Source: Candidatus Solibacter sp. (GTDB lineage Bacteria > Acidobacteriota > Terriglobia > Bryobacterales > Bryobacteraceae). Taken from it: a stretch of DNA of 25,504 nt. The notes beneath the pieces are model-generated. The model made no database searches, was not told the DNA's origin, and saw only the letters and a program-made list of their open reading frames with translations. A program made the translations under genes and the position numbers. Of this stretch, positions 18,060 to 25,504 are shown piece after piece; positions within the stretch are counted from its first letter, which is position 1; each line of letters opens with the position of its first letter. Where the stretch lies: positions 1 through 25,504 of the forward strand of contig JAPKZC010000927.1 of assembly GCA_026394025.1 (NCBI GenBank), given 5' to 3'.

Positions 18060-19358
18060 TCAGATCTCCAATCCCGCGATGGCTTCCACGTTTTCGATCT
18101 GCTCGCGGCAGACTTTGAGGAAGCGGGCGCCGGGTGCGCCGTCGATCACCTGATGGTCGCAGGTGAGCGACAGACCGATGTGTTCCACGAATACGATAGC
18201 GCCGTCCCTACGCACGGCTTTCAGATCAATCGAGTTCACGCCCAGGATGGCCACTTGCGGCGGGTTGAGGATGGGGGAGAAGGACTCGATGCCGTAGACG
18301 CCGAGGTTGCTGACGGTGAAGGTCCCGCCGGCCAGATCGTCCGGCGAGATGGCGCCGTCCAGCGCCTGGCGGGTGAGGGCTTTCACGCGGACGGCAAGAT
18401 CGGCGAGAGACAGTGTGCCGGCCTGCTTGACGACGGGTACCAGCAGGCCTCGCGGGGTGTCGCAGGCGAAGCCGATGTTGACGTCCGCGTGGCGGTAGAT
18501 CTTGCCCTCGGCAAAACCCACATTGACTTCGGGCATCAGCGCCAGCGCCTTGACCGCGCAGAACATCACCATCTCGTTGAGGTTGATATCGGGCAGGCCA
18601 GGCGTTTCGCCACGGGCCTTGATTCTGGCGCGCAACGCCAGCAGGCCGGTGGCGTTGGCCGACGCGTTCATGGTGAATTGCGCGGTAACTGCCAGCGACT
18701 CCCGGAGGCGGCGGGCCACGCGTTCGCGGATGTGCGACATCTTCTCCGGCGGCGGGCCGAGGTCCGTGGCGCGCAGCCGTCCGACCGCCTCTTCGCGAGG
18801 TTCGAAGCCGCTGTCCAACAGGTGTTTGGCGAGCGAGGTGGGCCGCGGCGACGCGTAGTAGAGACGCTTCAGGTCATCTTCCAGCACGCGGCCCCGCGGG
18901 CCTGAACCGGCGACGTGCTCCGGCCGGAAGCCGTGCCGGGCGGCGAAGCGCTTCGCCCTTGGGCTGTAAAACCCTTGCTGAAGTGGGGCCGTACGGACCG
19001 GCGGGGCAGGCTGGTGAGAAACCGCAGCCTGATCGGCGCGGGAGGGCGGCGGCTCGGACGGAGGGCGCTCCGTGGGGGGCGCCGGAGACGCCTGCGGCTG
19101 GAACGGCGCCACGCTCTCGCCGGGGGCGCCGATCACGCAGATATTGGTAAATACAGCCACCAGGTCGCCCGCCTGGAAGAACGTCGCGAGCAGGGTGCCG
19201 GCAACCGGAGACGTCAGCTCGAAGGTGGCCTTGTCGGTCTCGATTTCGGCGACGAGTTCACCCTCGTTTACCGTGTCCCCGACTCGCTTGTTCCAGCGCG
19301 CCAACAGGCAGTCTTCAACCGTATTACCGAGTTTCGGCATTTCCAGGGGAGTCGCCAT
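18060..19358 (-). CDS. 2-oxoacid dehydrogenase acyltransferase (E2)
   Basis: A 432-residue E2 core subunit. One lipoyl domain (1 to about 80) carries the lipoyl lysine K43 in ETDKATFEL. A proline-rich linker follows, then a peripheral-subunit-binding domain (about 131-170, YSPRAKRFAARHGF...GSGPRGRVLEDDL) that docks E1 or E3. The catalytic domain ends with DHQVIDG; H402 and D406 are the active-site residues. The usual DHRxxDG appears here as DHQVIDG. It probably forms the multimeric core for the adjacent E3 and fused E1. The gene follows the transaldolase by 44 bases. Which acyl group it carries is undetermined. Confidence 0.93.
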   Translation of the reverse strand: MATPLEMPKLGNTVEDCLLARWNKRVGDTVNEGELVAEIETDKATFELTSPVAGTLLATFFQAGDLVAVFTNICVIGAPGESVAPFQPQASPAPPTERPPSEPPPSRADQAAVSHQPAPPVRTAPLQQGFYSPRAKRFAARHGFRPEHVAGSGPRGRVLEDDLKRLYYASPRPTSLAKHLLDSGFEPREEAVGRLRATDLGPPPEKMSHIRERVARRLRESLAVTAQFTMNASANATGLLALRARIKARGETPGLPDINLNEMVMFCAVKALALMPEVNVGFAEGKIYRHADVNIGFACDTPRGLLVPVVKQAGTLSLADLAVRVKALTRQALDGAISPDDLAGGTFTVSNLGVYGIESFSPILNPPQVAILGVNSIDLKAVRRDGAIVFVEHIGLSLTCDHQVIDGAPGARFLKVCREQIENVEAIAGLEI

Positions 19359-19402
19359 TCAATTAGCAGCCGTTTCCTGCCTGGGCCAGGTGCGCCCGGC
19401 GT

Positions 19403-20437
19403 CTAGCGGAGTTCCTCCAGGAGTTTCCAGCCCGACTCGACGAACTGGCACAGCGTGCGCTGGGTCACGCCGTAGGAAATGAAGTCCCCGGGCGTCATGC
19501 CATCGGGTTCATACGCCTTGAGGAACTCCGGCATGGTGGAAAGCCGTTCGATGACGTCGGCGGGGACCTGGGATGCAATCCGTTCTTCCCGCGGATGGTC
19601 TTGGTTGACGAACCACTCCTGCGGTCCGGGTGCGATAGACATCACCAGGCCGGCGCCGGCCAGTTCCGTCAAGTGGTAAGTACCGCGCAGGGCCGCCACC
19701 AACAGAACGGCTTCGTAGCCGCGCTGCTGGTAGATGCCGTAGGCGCGCTTGGTGACGGCCAGGCCCGATTGACGGATGTCGGCTTCGCTGACGGCAGCCT
19801 GATTGTCCTTGGCCACTTCGCGGAGATAGTCGTCCACGCGGCCGATCATGATCACGGCAAAGCATTTGCCGGGTTCGATACCCGCCTTGATGGCGCGCCG
19901 GCGGCCGGCGCGGCACCTTTCAGCGATGGCAACGGCCTGCGGCACGGTGAAGCTGACGGTGGCGGTGGCGGTGATGCCTTCGGCGACGCAGTCCTCCAGC
20001 ACGTCGAGCCCGGCGGAAACGGCGGGCAGCTTGACGGCGATGTTCGGCGCCCAGGCGTGGAAGCGCCGGGCCATGGCCAGCATGCTCTCCCGGTCACCCG
20101 CCTTCGAAGGGTTCACCTGCGCGCAGACCTGGCCCATGCGCCCGGCGGTGCTCCGGTGGTGGGGCAGGAAAAGGGCAGCGGCGTGAGTCACCACGTGGCG
20201 GACCAACTCCTCGGCCTTTGGTTCGCCAGCGAGATTGGCGGCACGCACGGCCTCCACGGCCTCGGCCCAGAAAGCGCGATTCCTGGCCATCGTGACAGCG
20301 GACAGGAAGGGGTTGGTGGTGACGCCGATGGCTCCGCGCTCCAGCCCCAACCGCAGTTCAGACGGGTCGGCGGAATCGTGCCACCATTCCGTCTTCGTGT
20401 TTACGAGAAGCCACTCCAGGTACGTACCGGTGCTCAC
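19403..20437 (-). CDS. Transaldolase-family protein
   Basis: A 344-residue class I aldolase-type protein that should form a Schiff base through K136 in NIAVKLPAV. Other family residues are present: D21 in DSADPSELRLGL, N42 in GVTTNPFL, the TVSFTVPQAVAIAE strand (160-173) and MIGRVDDYL (197-205). Transaldolases move three-carbon units between sugar phosphates; relatives act as fructose-6-phosphate aldolases. It is longer than the short 220-residue type. The start is a GTG at 20437 with AAGGAG 6 bases upstream. Placement between a GarR-like reductase and E2-E3-E1 genes suggests a dedicated catabolic route, not the pentose phosphate pathway alone, but this is inference. Confidence 0.85.
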   Translation of the reverse strand: MSTGTYLEWLLVNTKTEWWHDSADPSELRLGLERGAIGVTTNPFLSAVTMARNRAFWAEAVEAVRAANLAGEPKAEELVRHVVTHAAALFLPHHRSTAGRMGQVCAQVNPSKAGDRESMLAMARRFHAWAPNIAVKLPAVSAGLDVLEDCVAEGITATATVSFTVPQAVAIAERCRAGRRRAIKAGIEPGKCFAVIMIGRVDDYLREVAKDNQAAVSEADIRQSGLAVTKRAYGIYQQRGYEAVLLVAALRGTYHLTELAGAGLVMSIAPGPQEWFVNQDHPREERIASQVPADVIERLSTMPEFLKAYEPDGMTPGDFISYGVTQRTLCQFVESGWKLLEELR

Positions 20438-20463
20438 CGATTGCTCCTTAGCTTTAAAACTAG

Positions 20464-20469
20464 ATTATA
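20464..20469 (-). promoter_or_regulatory. TATAAT -10 element before the transaldolase gene
   Basis: The 44-base gap after the GarR-like gene contains a perfect TATAAT on the minus strand, 26 bases before the GTG start and upstream of AAGGAG. No good -35 hexamer is seen. It could be an internal promoter that lets transaldolase-E2-E3-E1 be expressed without the reductase. Confidence 0.4.
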
Positions 20470-20481
20470 GAATGCTTGCGC

Positions 20482-21369
20482 CTAGGGCCGCTTGACTTCC
20501 ACTCCCGCCATGTCTTCAATGAACGTGGCGATGGCGGAATGGTCGAGATCGCCGCAGCCTTTGTTCATCAGGGCCATGAGCACCTGTTGCGCCAGGCTGG
20601 TGAATGGCAGGCTGACCTTCATGGCTTCGGCGGCGGACAAGGCGTTGCGCAGGTCCTTCTGATGCAGGCGTATGCGGAAGCCGGGCTTGAAGTTCCGGCC
20701 GATCACCATGGGCGCCTTGGCGTTTAACACGGTGCTGCCGGCGAGGCCGCCCTTGACGGCGTTGAACACCACTTCCGGATCGAGGCCCGCTTTAGTGGCC
20801 AGCACCAGAGCCTCGCTCATGCCGGCGATGTTGACGGCCACCATGATCTGGTTGGCGAGTTTGGTGACGTTGCCCGCGCCCACCGGACCGGTGAGCATGG
20901 CGCTCGAACCCATGCACTTCAATATGGGCAACACCGTATCGAAGACTTCCGGCTTGCCGCCGGCCATGATGGCGCGGGTTCCATCGATGGCCTTGGGCTC
21001 ACCACCACTGACCGGCGCGTCCACGAACTCAACGCCTTTGGCGGCGCACGCGGCGGCTACTCTTTGGGCCACGATGGGGCTGATGGAGCTCATATCGACG
21101 ACGATTGAGCCAGCCAGGGCGCCTCCCAGGACACCGCCCGGCCCGGTTACCGCCGCCTCCACTTCCGGTCCGTCCGGCAGCATGGTGATGGTGATTTCGG
21201 AGCGCGCAGCCACGTCGGCGGCGGACTCCCCCCGGGCCGCGCCCGCGGCGACAATTTCAACGACGGCGCTGTCGACGACGTCGTAGACCACTAACTCGTA
21301 ACCGGCCTTCAGCAGGTTACGCGACATGGGTTTCCCCATGATTCCCAAACCGACAAATCCAACTGTCAC
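20482..21369 (-). CDS. garR: 2-hydroxy-3-oxopropionate (tartronate semialdehyde) reductase
   Basis: A 295-residue beta-hydroxyacid dehydrogenase, close in sequence to Escherichia coli GarR from memory. It has the NAD(P)-binding VGFVGLGIMGKPM (3-15), the substrate-binding DAPVSGGEPKAIDGT (117-131), the catalytic K170 in GAGNVTKLANQ, and KAPMVIGRNFKPGFRIRLHQKDL near the C-terminus. GarR reduces tartronate semialdehyde to glycerate; related enzymes act on 3-hydroxyisobutyrate, so the substrate is probable and not certain. The start is a GTG at 21369 with AAGGAG about 6 bases upstream. It is the first gene of the reductase, transaldolase, E2, E3, E1 series. Confidence 0.85.
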   Translation of the reverse strand: MTVGFVGLGIMGKPMSRNLLKAGYELVVYDVVDSAVVEIVAAGAARGESAADVAARSEITITMLPDGPEVEAAVTGPGGVLGGALAGSIVVDMSSISPIVAQRVAAACAAKGVEFVDAPVSGGEPKAIDGTRAIMAGGKPEVFDTVLPILKCMGSSAMLTGPVGAGNVTKLANQIMVAVNIAGMSEALVLATKAGLDPEVVFNAVKGGLAGSTVLNAKAPMVIGRNFKPGFRIRLHQKDLRNALSAAEAMKVSLPFTSLAQQVLMALMNKGCGDLDHSAIATFIEDMAGVEVKRP

Positions 21370-21436
21370 GACTTACTCCTTCTTCAATTGCGAACAGGCG
21401 GGCCGGCAGTCCGCCAAACCTACCGGCGTGCCACAT

Positions 21437-21459
21437 CCGGGACGTGTTCACACGCCCGG
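21437..21459. other. Hairpin / operator-like palindrome upstream of garR
   Basis: CCGGG (21437-21441) pairs with CCCGG (21455-21459), and CGTGT (21443-21447) pairs with ACACG (21450-21454), leaving one bulged A. Positioned 68 bases upstream of the GTG of the reductase gene, it could be an operator (CGTGTTCACACG core) or the terminator of the isomerase unit. There is no T-tract. Confidence 0.35.
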
Positions 21460-21472
21460 TGACAAAAGCAAC

Positions 21473-21529
21473 CACTCCCTGACGGACGCGGGTGGCGAAC
21501 TTGAGCAGAGCCGCGACCGTCAGGGAGCG
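21473..21529. repeat. REP-like palindrome, copy B
   Basis: CACTCCCTGACGG (21473-21485) pairs with CCGTCAGGGAGCG (21517-21529), one mismatch in 13. The right arm, including GAGCCGCGACCGT, is nearly identical to that of copy A at 14160-14209. The inner part of the left arm has diverged, and the loop is longer. It sits immediately after the stop of the isomerase gene, in the 170-base gap before garR. Confidence 0.75.
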
Positions 21530-21539
21530 GTCAACGCAT

Positions 21540-22553
21540 CTAGTAGCGCAGCCCTAAATCGTCGCGGGCGTAGGCGATGCTTTGCGTGAGGTAGTCCATC
21601 TCCATGCGGAGTTGGGCCTCCCGGTCCATGCCGGTCACCCGCGCCAGCGGCTTCGCCGGTTTGTTCTTTTTGACCAGGGCCAGCATGCGCGCCAGGTACT
21701 TGCCGTTGCGCGCGGGGAAAGTCACCCAATACTTTTCGGTCAGGCAAGTGATTTTCAGCGGGTCGCGGGTGAGCATGTCGAGCGAGAATTTGGCGCTGGG
21801 ACGCGCCTTCAGGACGGCGGCCACCATGCGTTTGAGATCCAGCATGCCCTTGCCCAAGGGTACTTCCGACAACAGGAACCCGTCCTCATATTCTTCGACG
21901 GCCATGTCCTTGATGTGGTTATTGATGACGTACGGCGCGAGCGATTCCACCACCTCAGTGGGGTCGTCCAGCAGCGACATGTTGTTGCCGAAATCGATGC
22001 ACACGCCCAAGTACTCGCTGGAGTATTTCTTGAGCATGACCACGTACTCTTCCACGGTCCAGTCTTTGTGGTTCTCGATGCCGACGGGCATCTTGTGCTT
22101 GTTGGCGAGCGGCAGGGCGCGCTCAATCTTGGCGATGGAGTCGGCCTTGAAGGTATTCCAAGCCTCCAGCGTGTTGAAGGTCTCGTAGCGGCGCCCGGAG
22201 AGGCAGGCGCTGCGAACGCTCTCCGCGCCGGCTTCTTTGGCCGCCTGCAAGGTCTTCTCGAACTGGGTGGTGTCCGGGCCGGGCATGGGAGCGAGCACCT
22301 CCAGGTACATGCCAAGCTCGTCCTTCTTTTGCCGGACCTTCTTGAGGTAGTCCGGCTCGAAGGAAGCGAGCGAGGCCTGCACGCCGCCCGCGCCCACCGC
22401 ATGAGCCTTTTCGAGAAACTCGATCGCCGTGCGCGGCGGGCGCAGGATGGCGAAGGAATCGGGCGTGAAGCCCATCTTGCACCGCGCCTGCGGCGGCATG
22501 GCGGCCGCAACGGCGGTGGCAGCGGAGGTTGCGATGAAGTTTCGACGGGTCAC
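21540..22553 (-). CDS. Tat-exported TIM-barrel sugar-phosphate isomerase/epimerase-like protein
   Basis: A 337-residue xylose-isomerase-like TIM-barrel protein. The start MTRRNFIATSAATAVAAAM has the twin arginine and alanine-rich segment of a Tat signal, so it is probably folded before export. Likely metal ligands are E160 (VGIENH), D187 (VCIDFGN) and H213 (NNHIKD), with a fourth acidic residue perhaps D259. Members interconvert or cleave sugars and cyclitols; the substrate is not known. The GTG start overlaps the stop of the upstream oxidoreductase as GTGA, so translation is coupled. Paired Gfo/Idh/MocA and isomerase genes with Tat signals are common in Acidobacteriota and Planctomycetes. 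Confidence 0.85.
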   Translation of the reverse strand: MTRRNFIATSAATAVAAAMPPQARCKMGFTPDSFAILRPPRTAIEFLEKAHAVGAGGVQASLASFEPDYLKKVRQKKDELGMYLEVLAPMPGPDTTQFEKTLQAAKEAGAESVRSACLSGRRYETFNTLEAWNTFKADSIAKIERALPLANKHKMPVGIENHKDWTVEEYVVMLKKYSSEYLGVCIDFGNNMSLLDDPTEVVESLAPYVINNHIKDMAVEEYEDGFLLSEVPLGKGMLDLKRMVAAVLKARPSAKFSLDMLTRDPLKITCLTEKYWVTFPARNGKYLARMLALVKKNKPAKPLARVTGMDREAQLRMEMDYLTQSIAYARDDLGLRY

Positions 22554-23918
22554 AGTTTGAAGCTCCTTAGTACGTCATCCCAAGGTTTGCGATAGGGCCG
22601 CACCAGAAGCGCGTTGGCTTCGCGGTCGCCGATGACTTCCTCTTTCTCGGCATCCCATTTTAGGGCCCGGCCCAGTTTCATGGACAGATTGGCCAGATGG
22701 CAGGACACCGACACGTAATGGCCGTCTTCGACGTCGGAAATGGGCCGCTGGCGGGATTTGATGCAAGCCAGGAAATGCCGCGCGTGGTGGATCATCGGCT
22801 CGGGGTCGTCTCCGGAGCCCTTCTTGGCCTCGGCATACGGCACCGGCGTGAAAGCCGGCGTTTTCGGATGGCCGGGCGGCTTGGACCATGGTGGAATCGC
22901 GCTTTCCGGCGCAATCTTCATGTCGGGCGCGAACTCAAAGCCGCCGCGCGAAGCCGCCAGAATACCCTTCGTCCCGCAGAACTGCACGCCCGCCAGACTG
23001 CTGGCCGTGCCGCCGCTGCCCCGCGGTCTGCCGCTGCACGCCTCGCGAATGGAGGCTTTCACCGTGAAGCCCGGGTATTGCCAGATGGCATCCTGCGTGT
23101 CCGGCGTCTCGCCGTTGTCTTCCAGCGCATACCGGCCGCCGGCGCAAAACACCGATGTGGGCGAATGCTGCTTCATGAGGAAGTGCACCAGGTCCATGTC
23201 GTGCGCGCCGAGGTTGGTCATCTGGCCAGAACCAGCGGAAATGGTAGATCACGCGGTTCGGGTTGTAAGGCCGCTGGGGCGCCGGCCCCAGCCACATGTC
23301 GTAGTCGAGCCCCGGAAGCGGTGCGCTATCCGCCGGTTTGCCGAACCCCGGCATGATGTTGCGGAACGAGGTGAAGTTTACCGTGTGGATCTTGCCCGCA
23401 TAATTCTGCGCCATCAGCGCCTGCACTTCCTTCATGTGGGTACCGCTGCGCCCTTGCGTGCCGGTGATGCAGATGCGTTTGTACTTGCGGGCGGCCGCCG
23501 TCATCCAGCGGCCCTCCTTGATGAAGACGGTCATCGGTTTTTCGACGTACACGTCCTTGCCGGCCGCGCAAGCCATGATGGTGGCCAGCGCGTGCCAGTG
23601 GTCGGGCGTCGAGATGATTACCGCATCGACGTTTTTATCGTCGAGCAGTTTGCGGAAATCCGGGTAGCCCGTGGGGTTGCTTCCGCACATGACTTTGGCG
23701 TTGTCAATGCGCGGCTGGTACACGTCGCTGACCGCGGTGAGCGCGGCGTCCGGCAGTGTCTTGAAATCCGCGATGTGGCGCAGCCCGATCAGGCCGCAGC
23801 CGATGAACCCGATGTTGACGCGGTCGTTGGCGCCCAGTATGCGGCTGTAGGACGCGGCGGTCATGGCGCCTAGAAACAGTCGGCGGGAAGATGGCAGATC
23901 AAACGAACTTTCACTCAT
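22550..23918 (-). pseudogene. Gfo/Idh/MocA-family oxidoreductase, frameshifted
   Basis: Two frames together give one full-length Tat-exported NAD(P)-dependent oxidoreductase. The N-terminal frame (23918 to about 23226) has the Tat signal SRRLFLGAMTAAS, the Rossmann motif GFIGCGLIG (37-45), STPDHWHA and the catalytic EKP (126-128). It ends its family-like sequence at YHFRWFW. The other frame resumes at QMTNLGAHDMDLVHFLMKQ (from 23224) and runs to the stop at 22550. Family members normally read RWFW-DYSGG-QMTNLGAHD. Here one base stands where about 15 are expected, so a 14-base deletion at 23225 is inferred. The ATG at 23918 has AAGGAA about 9 bases upstream. The downstream isomerase start overlaps its stop. 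A real mutation and an assembly error are both possible. Confidence 0.85.
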
Positions 23919-23940
23919 TAGTTTGCGTTCCTTGGATTCG

Positions 23941-23972
23941 GAGGGGCGGGGCTGTAGCAAGCCACGCCCCTC
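23941..23972. other. Strong intercistronic hairpin
   Basis: GAGGGGCGGGGCT (23941-23953) pairs with AGCCACGCCCCTC (23960-23972), 12 of 13 positions, around GTAGCA. It lies between the receptor stop (24003) and the oxidoreductase start (23918). On the minus strand no T-tract follows it, so it is better placed as an attenuator or message-stabilising structure separating receptor and downstream genes than as a full terminator. Confidence 0.5.
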
Positions 23973-24002
23973 GTCATCATAAAAACAGATCAGACCAAGA
24001 AC

Positions 24003-25504
24003 TCAGAATACCAGCTTGAGCCCGCCTTGCAACTGCCGCATGGTGCCCATGCTTCGGATCACGCCGAAGCTAGGTCCAGGAACGGCGGCGTCACGGCTGC
24101 CCCACGACAATGTGGGATCGCCCAACCTTGGATGGTTCGGGAAGTTGAAGGCTTCGAAGCGGAACTGGAGGTTGACCTGTTCCCGGATGGGGAAGTTCTT
24201 CAGGGTGGAGAAGTCCCAGGTGAATGTGCTTGGTCCGATCAAGCGGTTGCGGCTGATGTTGCCAAACGTGCCTGGGGCGGACAACGTGAAACCGGCTGGA
24301 CTGAACCACTGGTTTGAGTTCTGGCTCGAAGCGTACACATCTTTCCCCGTGGCGCTCAAGCGGATTTCACCGTAGTGGTTGGTGCCTGACACGTCGTAGC
24401 CGGCCTGCATATTGAGCGGACGTCCGGACTGCGCCGTGACGATGGAGGAGATCTGCCATCCGCCAAGCACCTGGTTGACTACGCCGCCGTGGTTGGCGAG
24501 TTTCTTGCCCTTGCCGAACGGCAGTTCATAGAGCACCGAGGTAACGAAGCGGTGTGGAGTATTAAACGCGGAGTAGCCCTTGTCGCAGGAGAGGCAATAG
24601 CTGTCCTGCGGGAAAATGTCCACGTTGGTGCCGCGAATAGAGCTGGAGCTATCGAGGGATTTGGACCAGGTATAGCTGGCCAGATAGGTGAATCCGGCAG
24701 TCATGCGGCGGGTCACCTTGACGCCCAGCCCGTTGTAGTTGCCGTTGCCTTCGGAGTGCGCCGTCTGGACATAGCCGAATTCGGGGAAGGGAGCACGGGC
24801 GTTCTGGTTCCCGACGGTTCCGGGGACGGATTGGTTGGTATCCTGAAGGCCTTGCAGATGGCGGCTCTGCGAGCCGCTGTAGCCCGCTTCGAGCACGGTG
24901 CTCTTGTCGAGTTGCCCCTGCACGTTGAGCAGGTACATCATCGAGTAGGTGTTCCTAATGCCGACCTTCACACTCCACAGGGCCGGCGATGCGGGCAGAA
25001 TCCACGGGCTGGCCGCTCCGGTAAGGAAGTTGCCGAACCCGAGGTCCGGTATGTCGGAGTTGCCGAGCCTGCGCACTCTTCCGGCCATGCCCCGGTTGAG
25101 GTCAAAGCGCGAGTTGCCGGATTCTATCGAATAGAAGATTCCGAAACCCGTGCGCACCGTCCATTTCGAACTGGGGCTGTAAGCAATGCCGAGTCGCGGC
25201 GCCCAATTACTGTGATCGGTCGAGACCAGCCGGTCGCCGAGCCTGCCGTCACGCGCCACGGGGACGTTGGGATAGCGGAAGCCCTTGCCCTCGTAGAAAT
25301 CGCCCATGCCGGTGCGTACCAGCGTCGGGTGGAGGCTCTTGTCCTGCACGTTGGCGGCGTTGATGATGTGGGGCGTGTCCACGCTGACCATGTTTGCCGA
25401 ACGGTCGAACCAGGGCGGCGTCAATTCGTACCGCAACCCGACATTCATGGTCAGTCTGGGACTGATGCGGTAGGTGTCGTCCACGTAGCCGTAGGCGCTG
25501 GTGG
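24003..25504 (-). CDS. Oar-like TonB-dependent outer-membrane receptor, C-terminal part
   Basis: The frame stays open to the window edge, so the N-terminus (signal, carboxypeptidase-regulatory-like and plug domains) is missing. About 500 residues of beta-barrel are present. Alternating aromatic strands occur throughout, for example LTMNVGLRYELTPPWFDRS, WAPRLGIAYSPSSKWTVRTGFGIFY, FTYLASYTWSKSLDSSS and VNLQFRFEAFNFPNHP. The protein ends LQGGLKLVF; a terminal phenylalanine is typical of outer-membrane barrels. Acidobacteria carry many paralogues of this family, thought to import large organic molecules with TonB energy. It precedes the oxidoreductase and isomerase genes in the same direction, so it may import their substrate or a polymer of it. 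The substrate is unknown. Confidence 0.88.
   Translation of the reverse strand, partial: TSAYGYVDDTYRISPRLTMNVGLRYELTPPWFDRSANMVSVDTPHIINAANVQDKSLHPTLVRTGMGDFYEGKGFRYPNVPVARDGRLGDRLVSTDHSNWAPRLGIAYSPSSKWTVRTGFGIFYSIESGNSRFDLNRGMAGRVRRLGNSDIPDLGFGNFLTGAASPWILPASPALWSVKVGIRNTYSMMYLLNVQGQLDKSTVLEAGYSGSQSRHLQGLQDTNQSVPGTVGNQNARAPFPEFGYVQTAHSEGNGNYNGLGVKVTRRMTAGFTYLASYTWSKSLDSSSSIRGTNVDIFPQDSYCLSCDKGYSAFNTPHRFVTSVLYELPFGKGKKLANHGGVVNQVLGGWQISSIVTAQSGRPLNMQAGYDVSGTNHYGEIRLSATGKDVYASSQNSNQWFSPAGFTLSAPGTFGNISRNRLIGPSTFTWDFSTLKNFPIREQVNLQFRFEAFNFPNHPRLGDPTLSWGSRDAAVPGPSFGVIRSMGTMRQLQGGLKLVF

Noticed and set aside
16762..18153. A 463-codon plus-strand frame opposite the E3 gene
   Set aside because: It is antisense to an unmistakable dihydrolipoyl dehydrogenase and shows no domain.
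19403..21369. Transaldolase plus beta-hydroxyacid dehydrogenase as a sulfoquinovose (sulfo-transaldolase) pathway
   Set aside because: The reductase is much more like GarR than the sulfolactaldehyde reductase YihU, and no sulfoquinovosidase, sulfonate exporter or isomerase partner is nearby.

Overview
The window looks like chromosome of an Acidobacteriota bacterium of the Solibacter/Bryobacter type. This is inferred from high GC, a secreted von Willebrand-A protein of the acidobacterial kind, a tricorn-type protease, a large Oar-like TonB-dependent outer-membrane protein, Tat-exported Gfo/Idh/MocA and TIM-barrel isomerase proteins side by side, and palindromic intergenic repeats. No rRNA, tRNA, transposase, phage gene or CRISPR array was seen.

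Layout. Positions 1-4000 hold the signal-peptide start of a minus-strand gene, a SAM methyltransferase with an added zinc-ribbon tail, a YIP1-like membrane protein, a secreted VWA protein and a small P-loop kinase. Positions 4037-7199 carry a tricorn-like protease whose conserved C-terminus has moved into another frame. Positions 7254-8113 carry a CoA-binding protein, a 94-bp inverted-repeat element and a small membrane protein. Positions 8088-11580 are a minus-strand operon with two ATGA overlaps: membrane histidine kinase, archaemetzincin-type zinc protease, NtrC-type response regulator. Upstream of it lie two matching palindromes, GTTRAGACA-N4-TGTCTCAM, in an otherwise gene-poor stretch that runs to 12475. 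A secreted serine beta-lactamase-family protein follows at 12476-14122.

Positions 14236-21369 are a minus-strand cluster read in the order tartronate-semialdehyde reductase (GarR-like), transaldolase-family protein, and the E2, E3 and fused E1 alpha/beta subunits of a 2-oxoacid dehydrogenase complex. Positions 21540-25504 are a second minus-strand unit: outer-membrane receptor (cut by the window edge), a frameshifted Gfo/Idh/MocA oxidoreductase and a TIM-barrel isomerase. Together the two units could take up and break down a sugar or sugar acid, but the substrate cannot be read from the sequence.

The most interesting points are the protease embedded in a two-component operon with its palindromic upstream sites, two dispersed REP-like palindromes (14160 and 21473), and two genes broken by what look like small frame-changing deletions.
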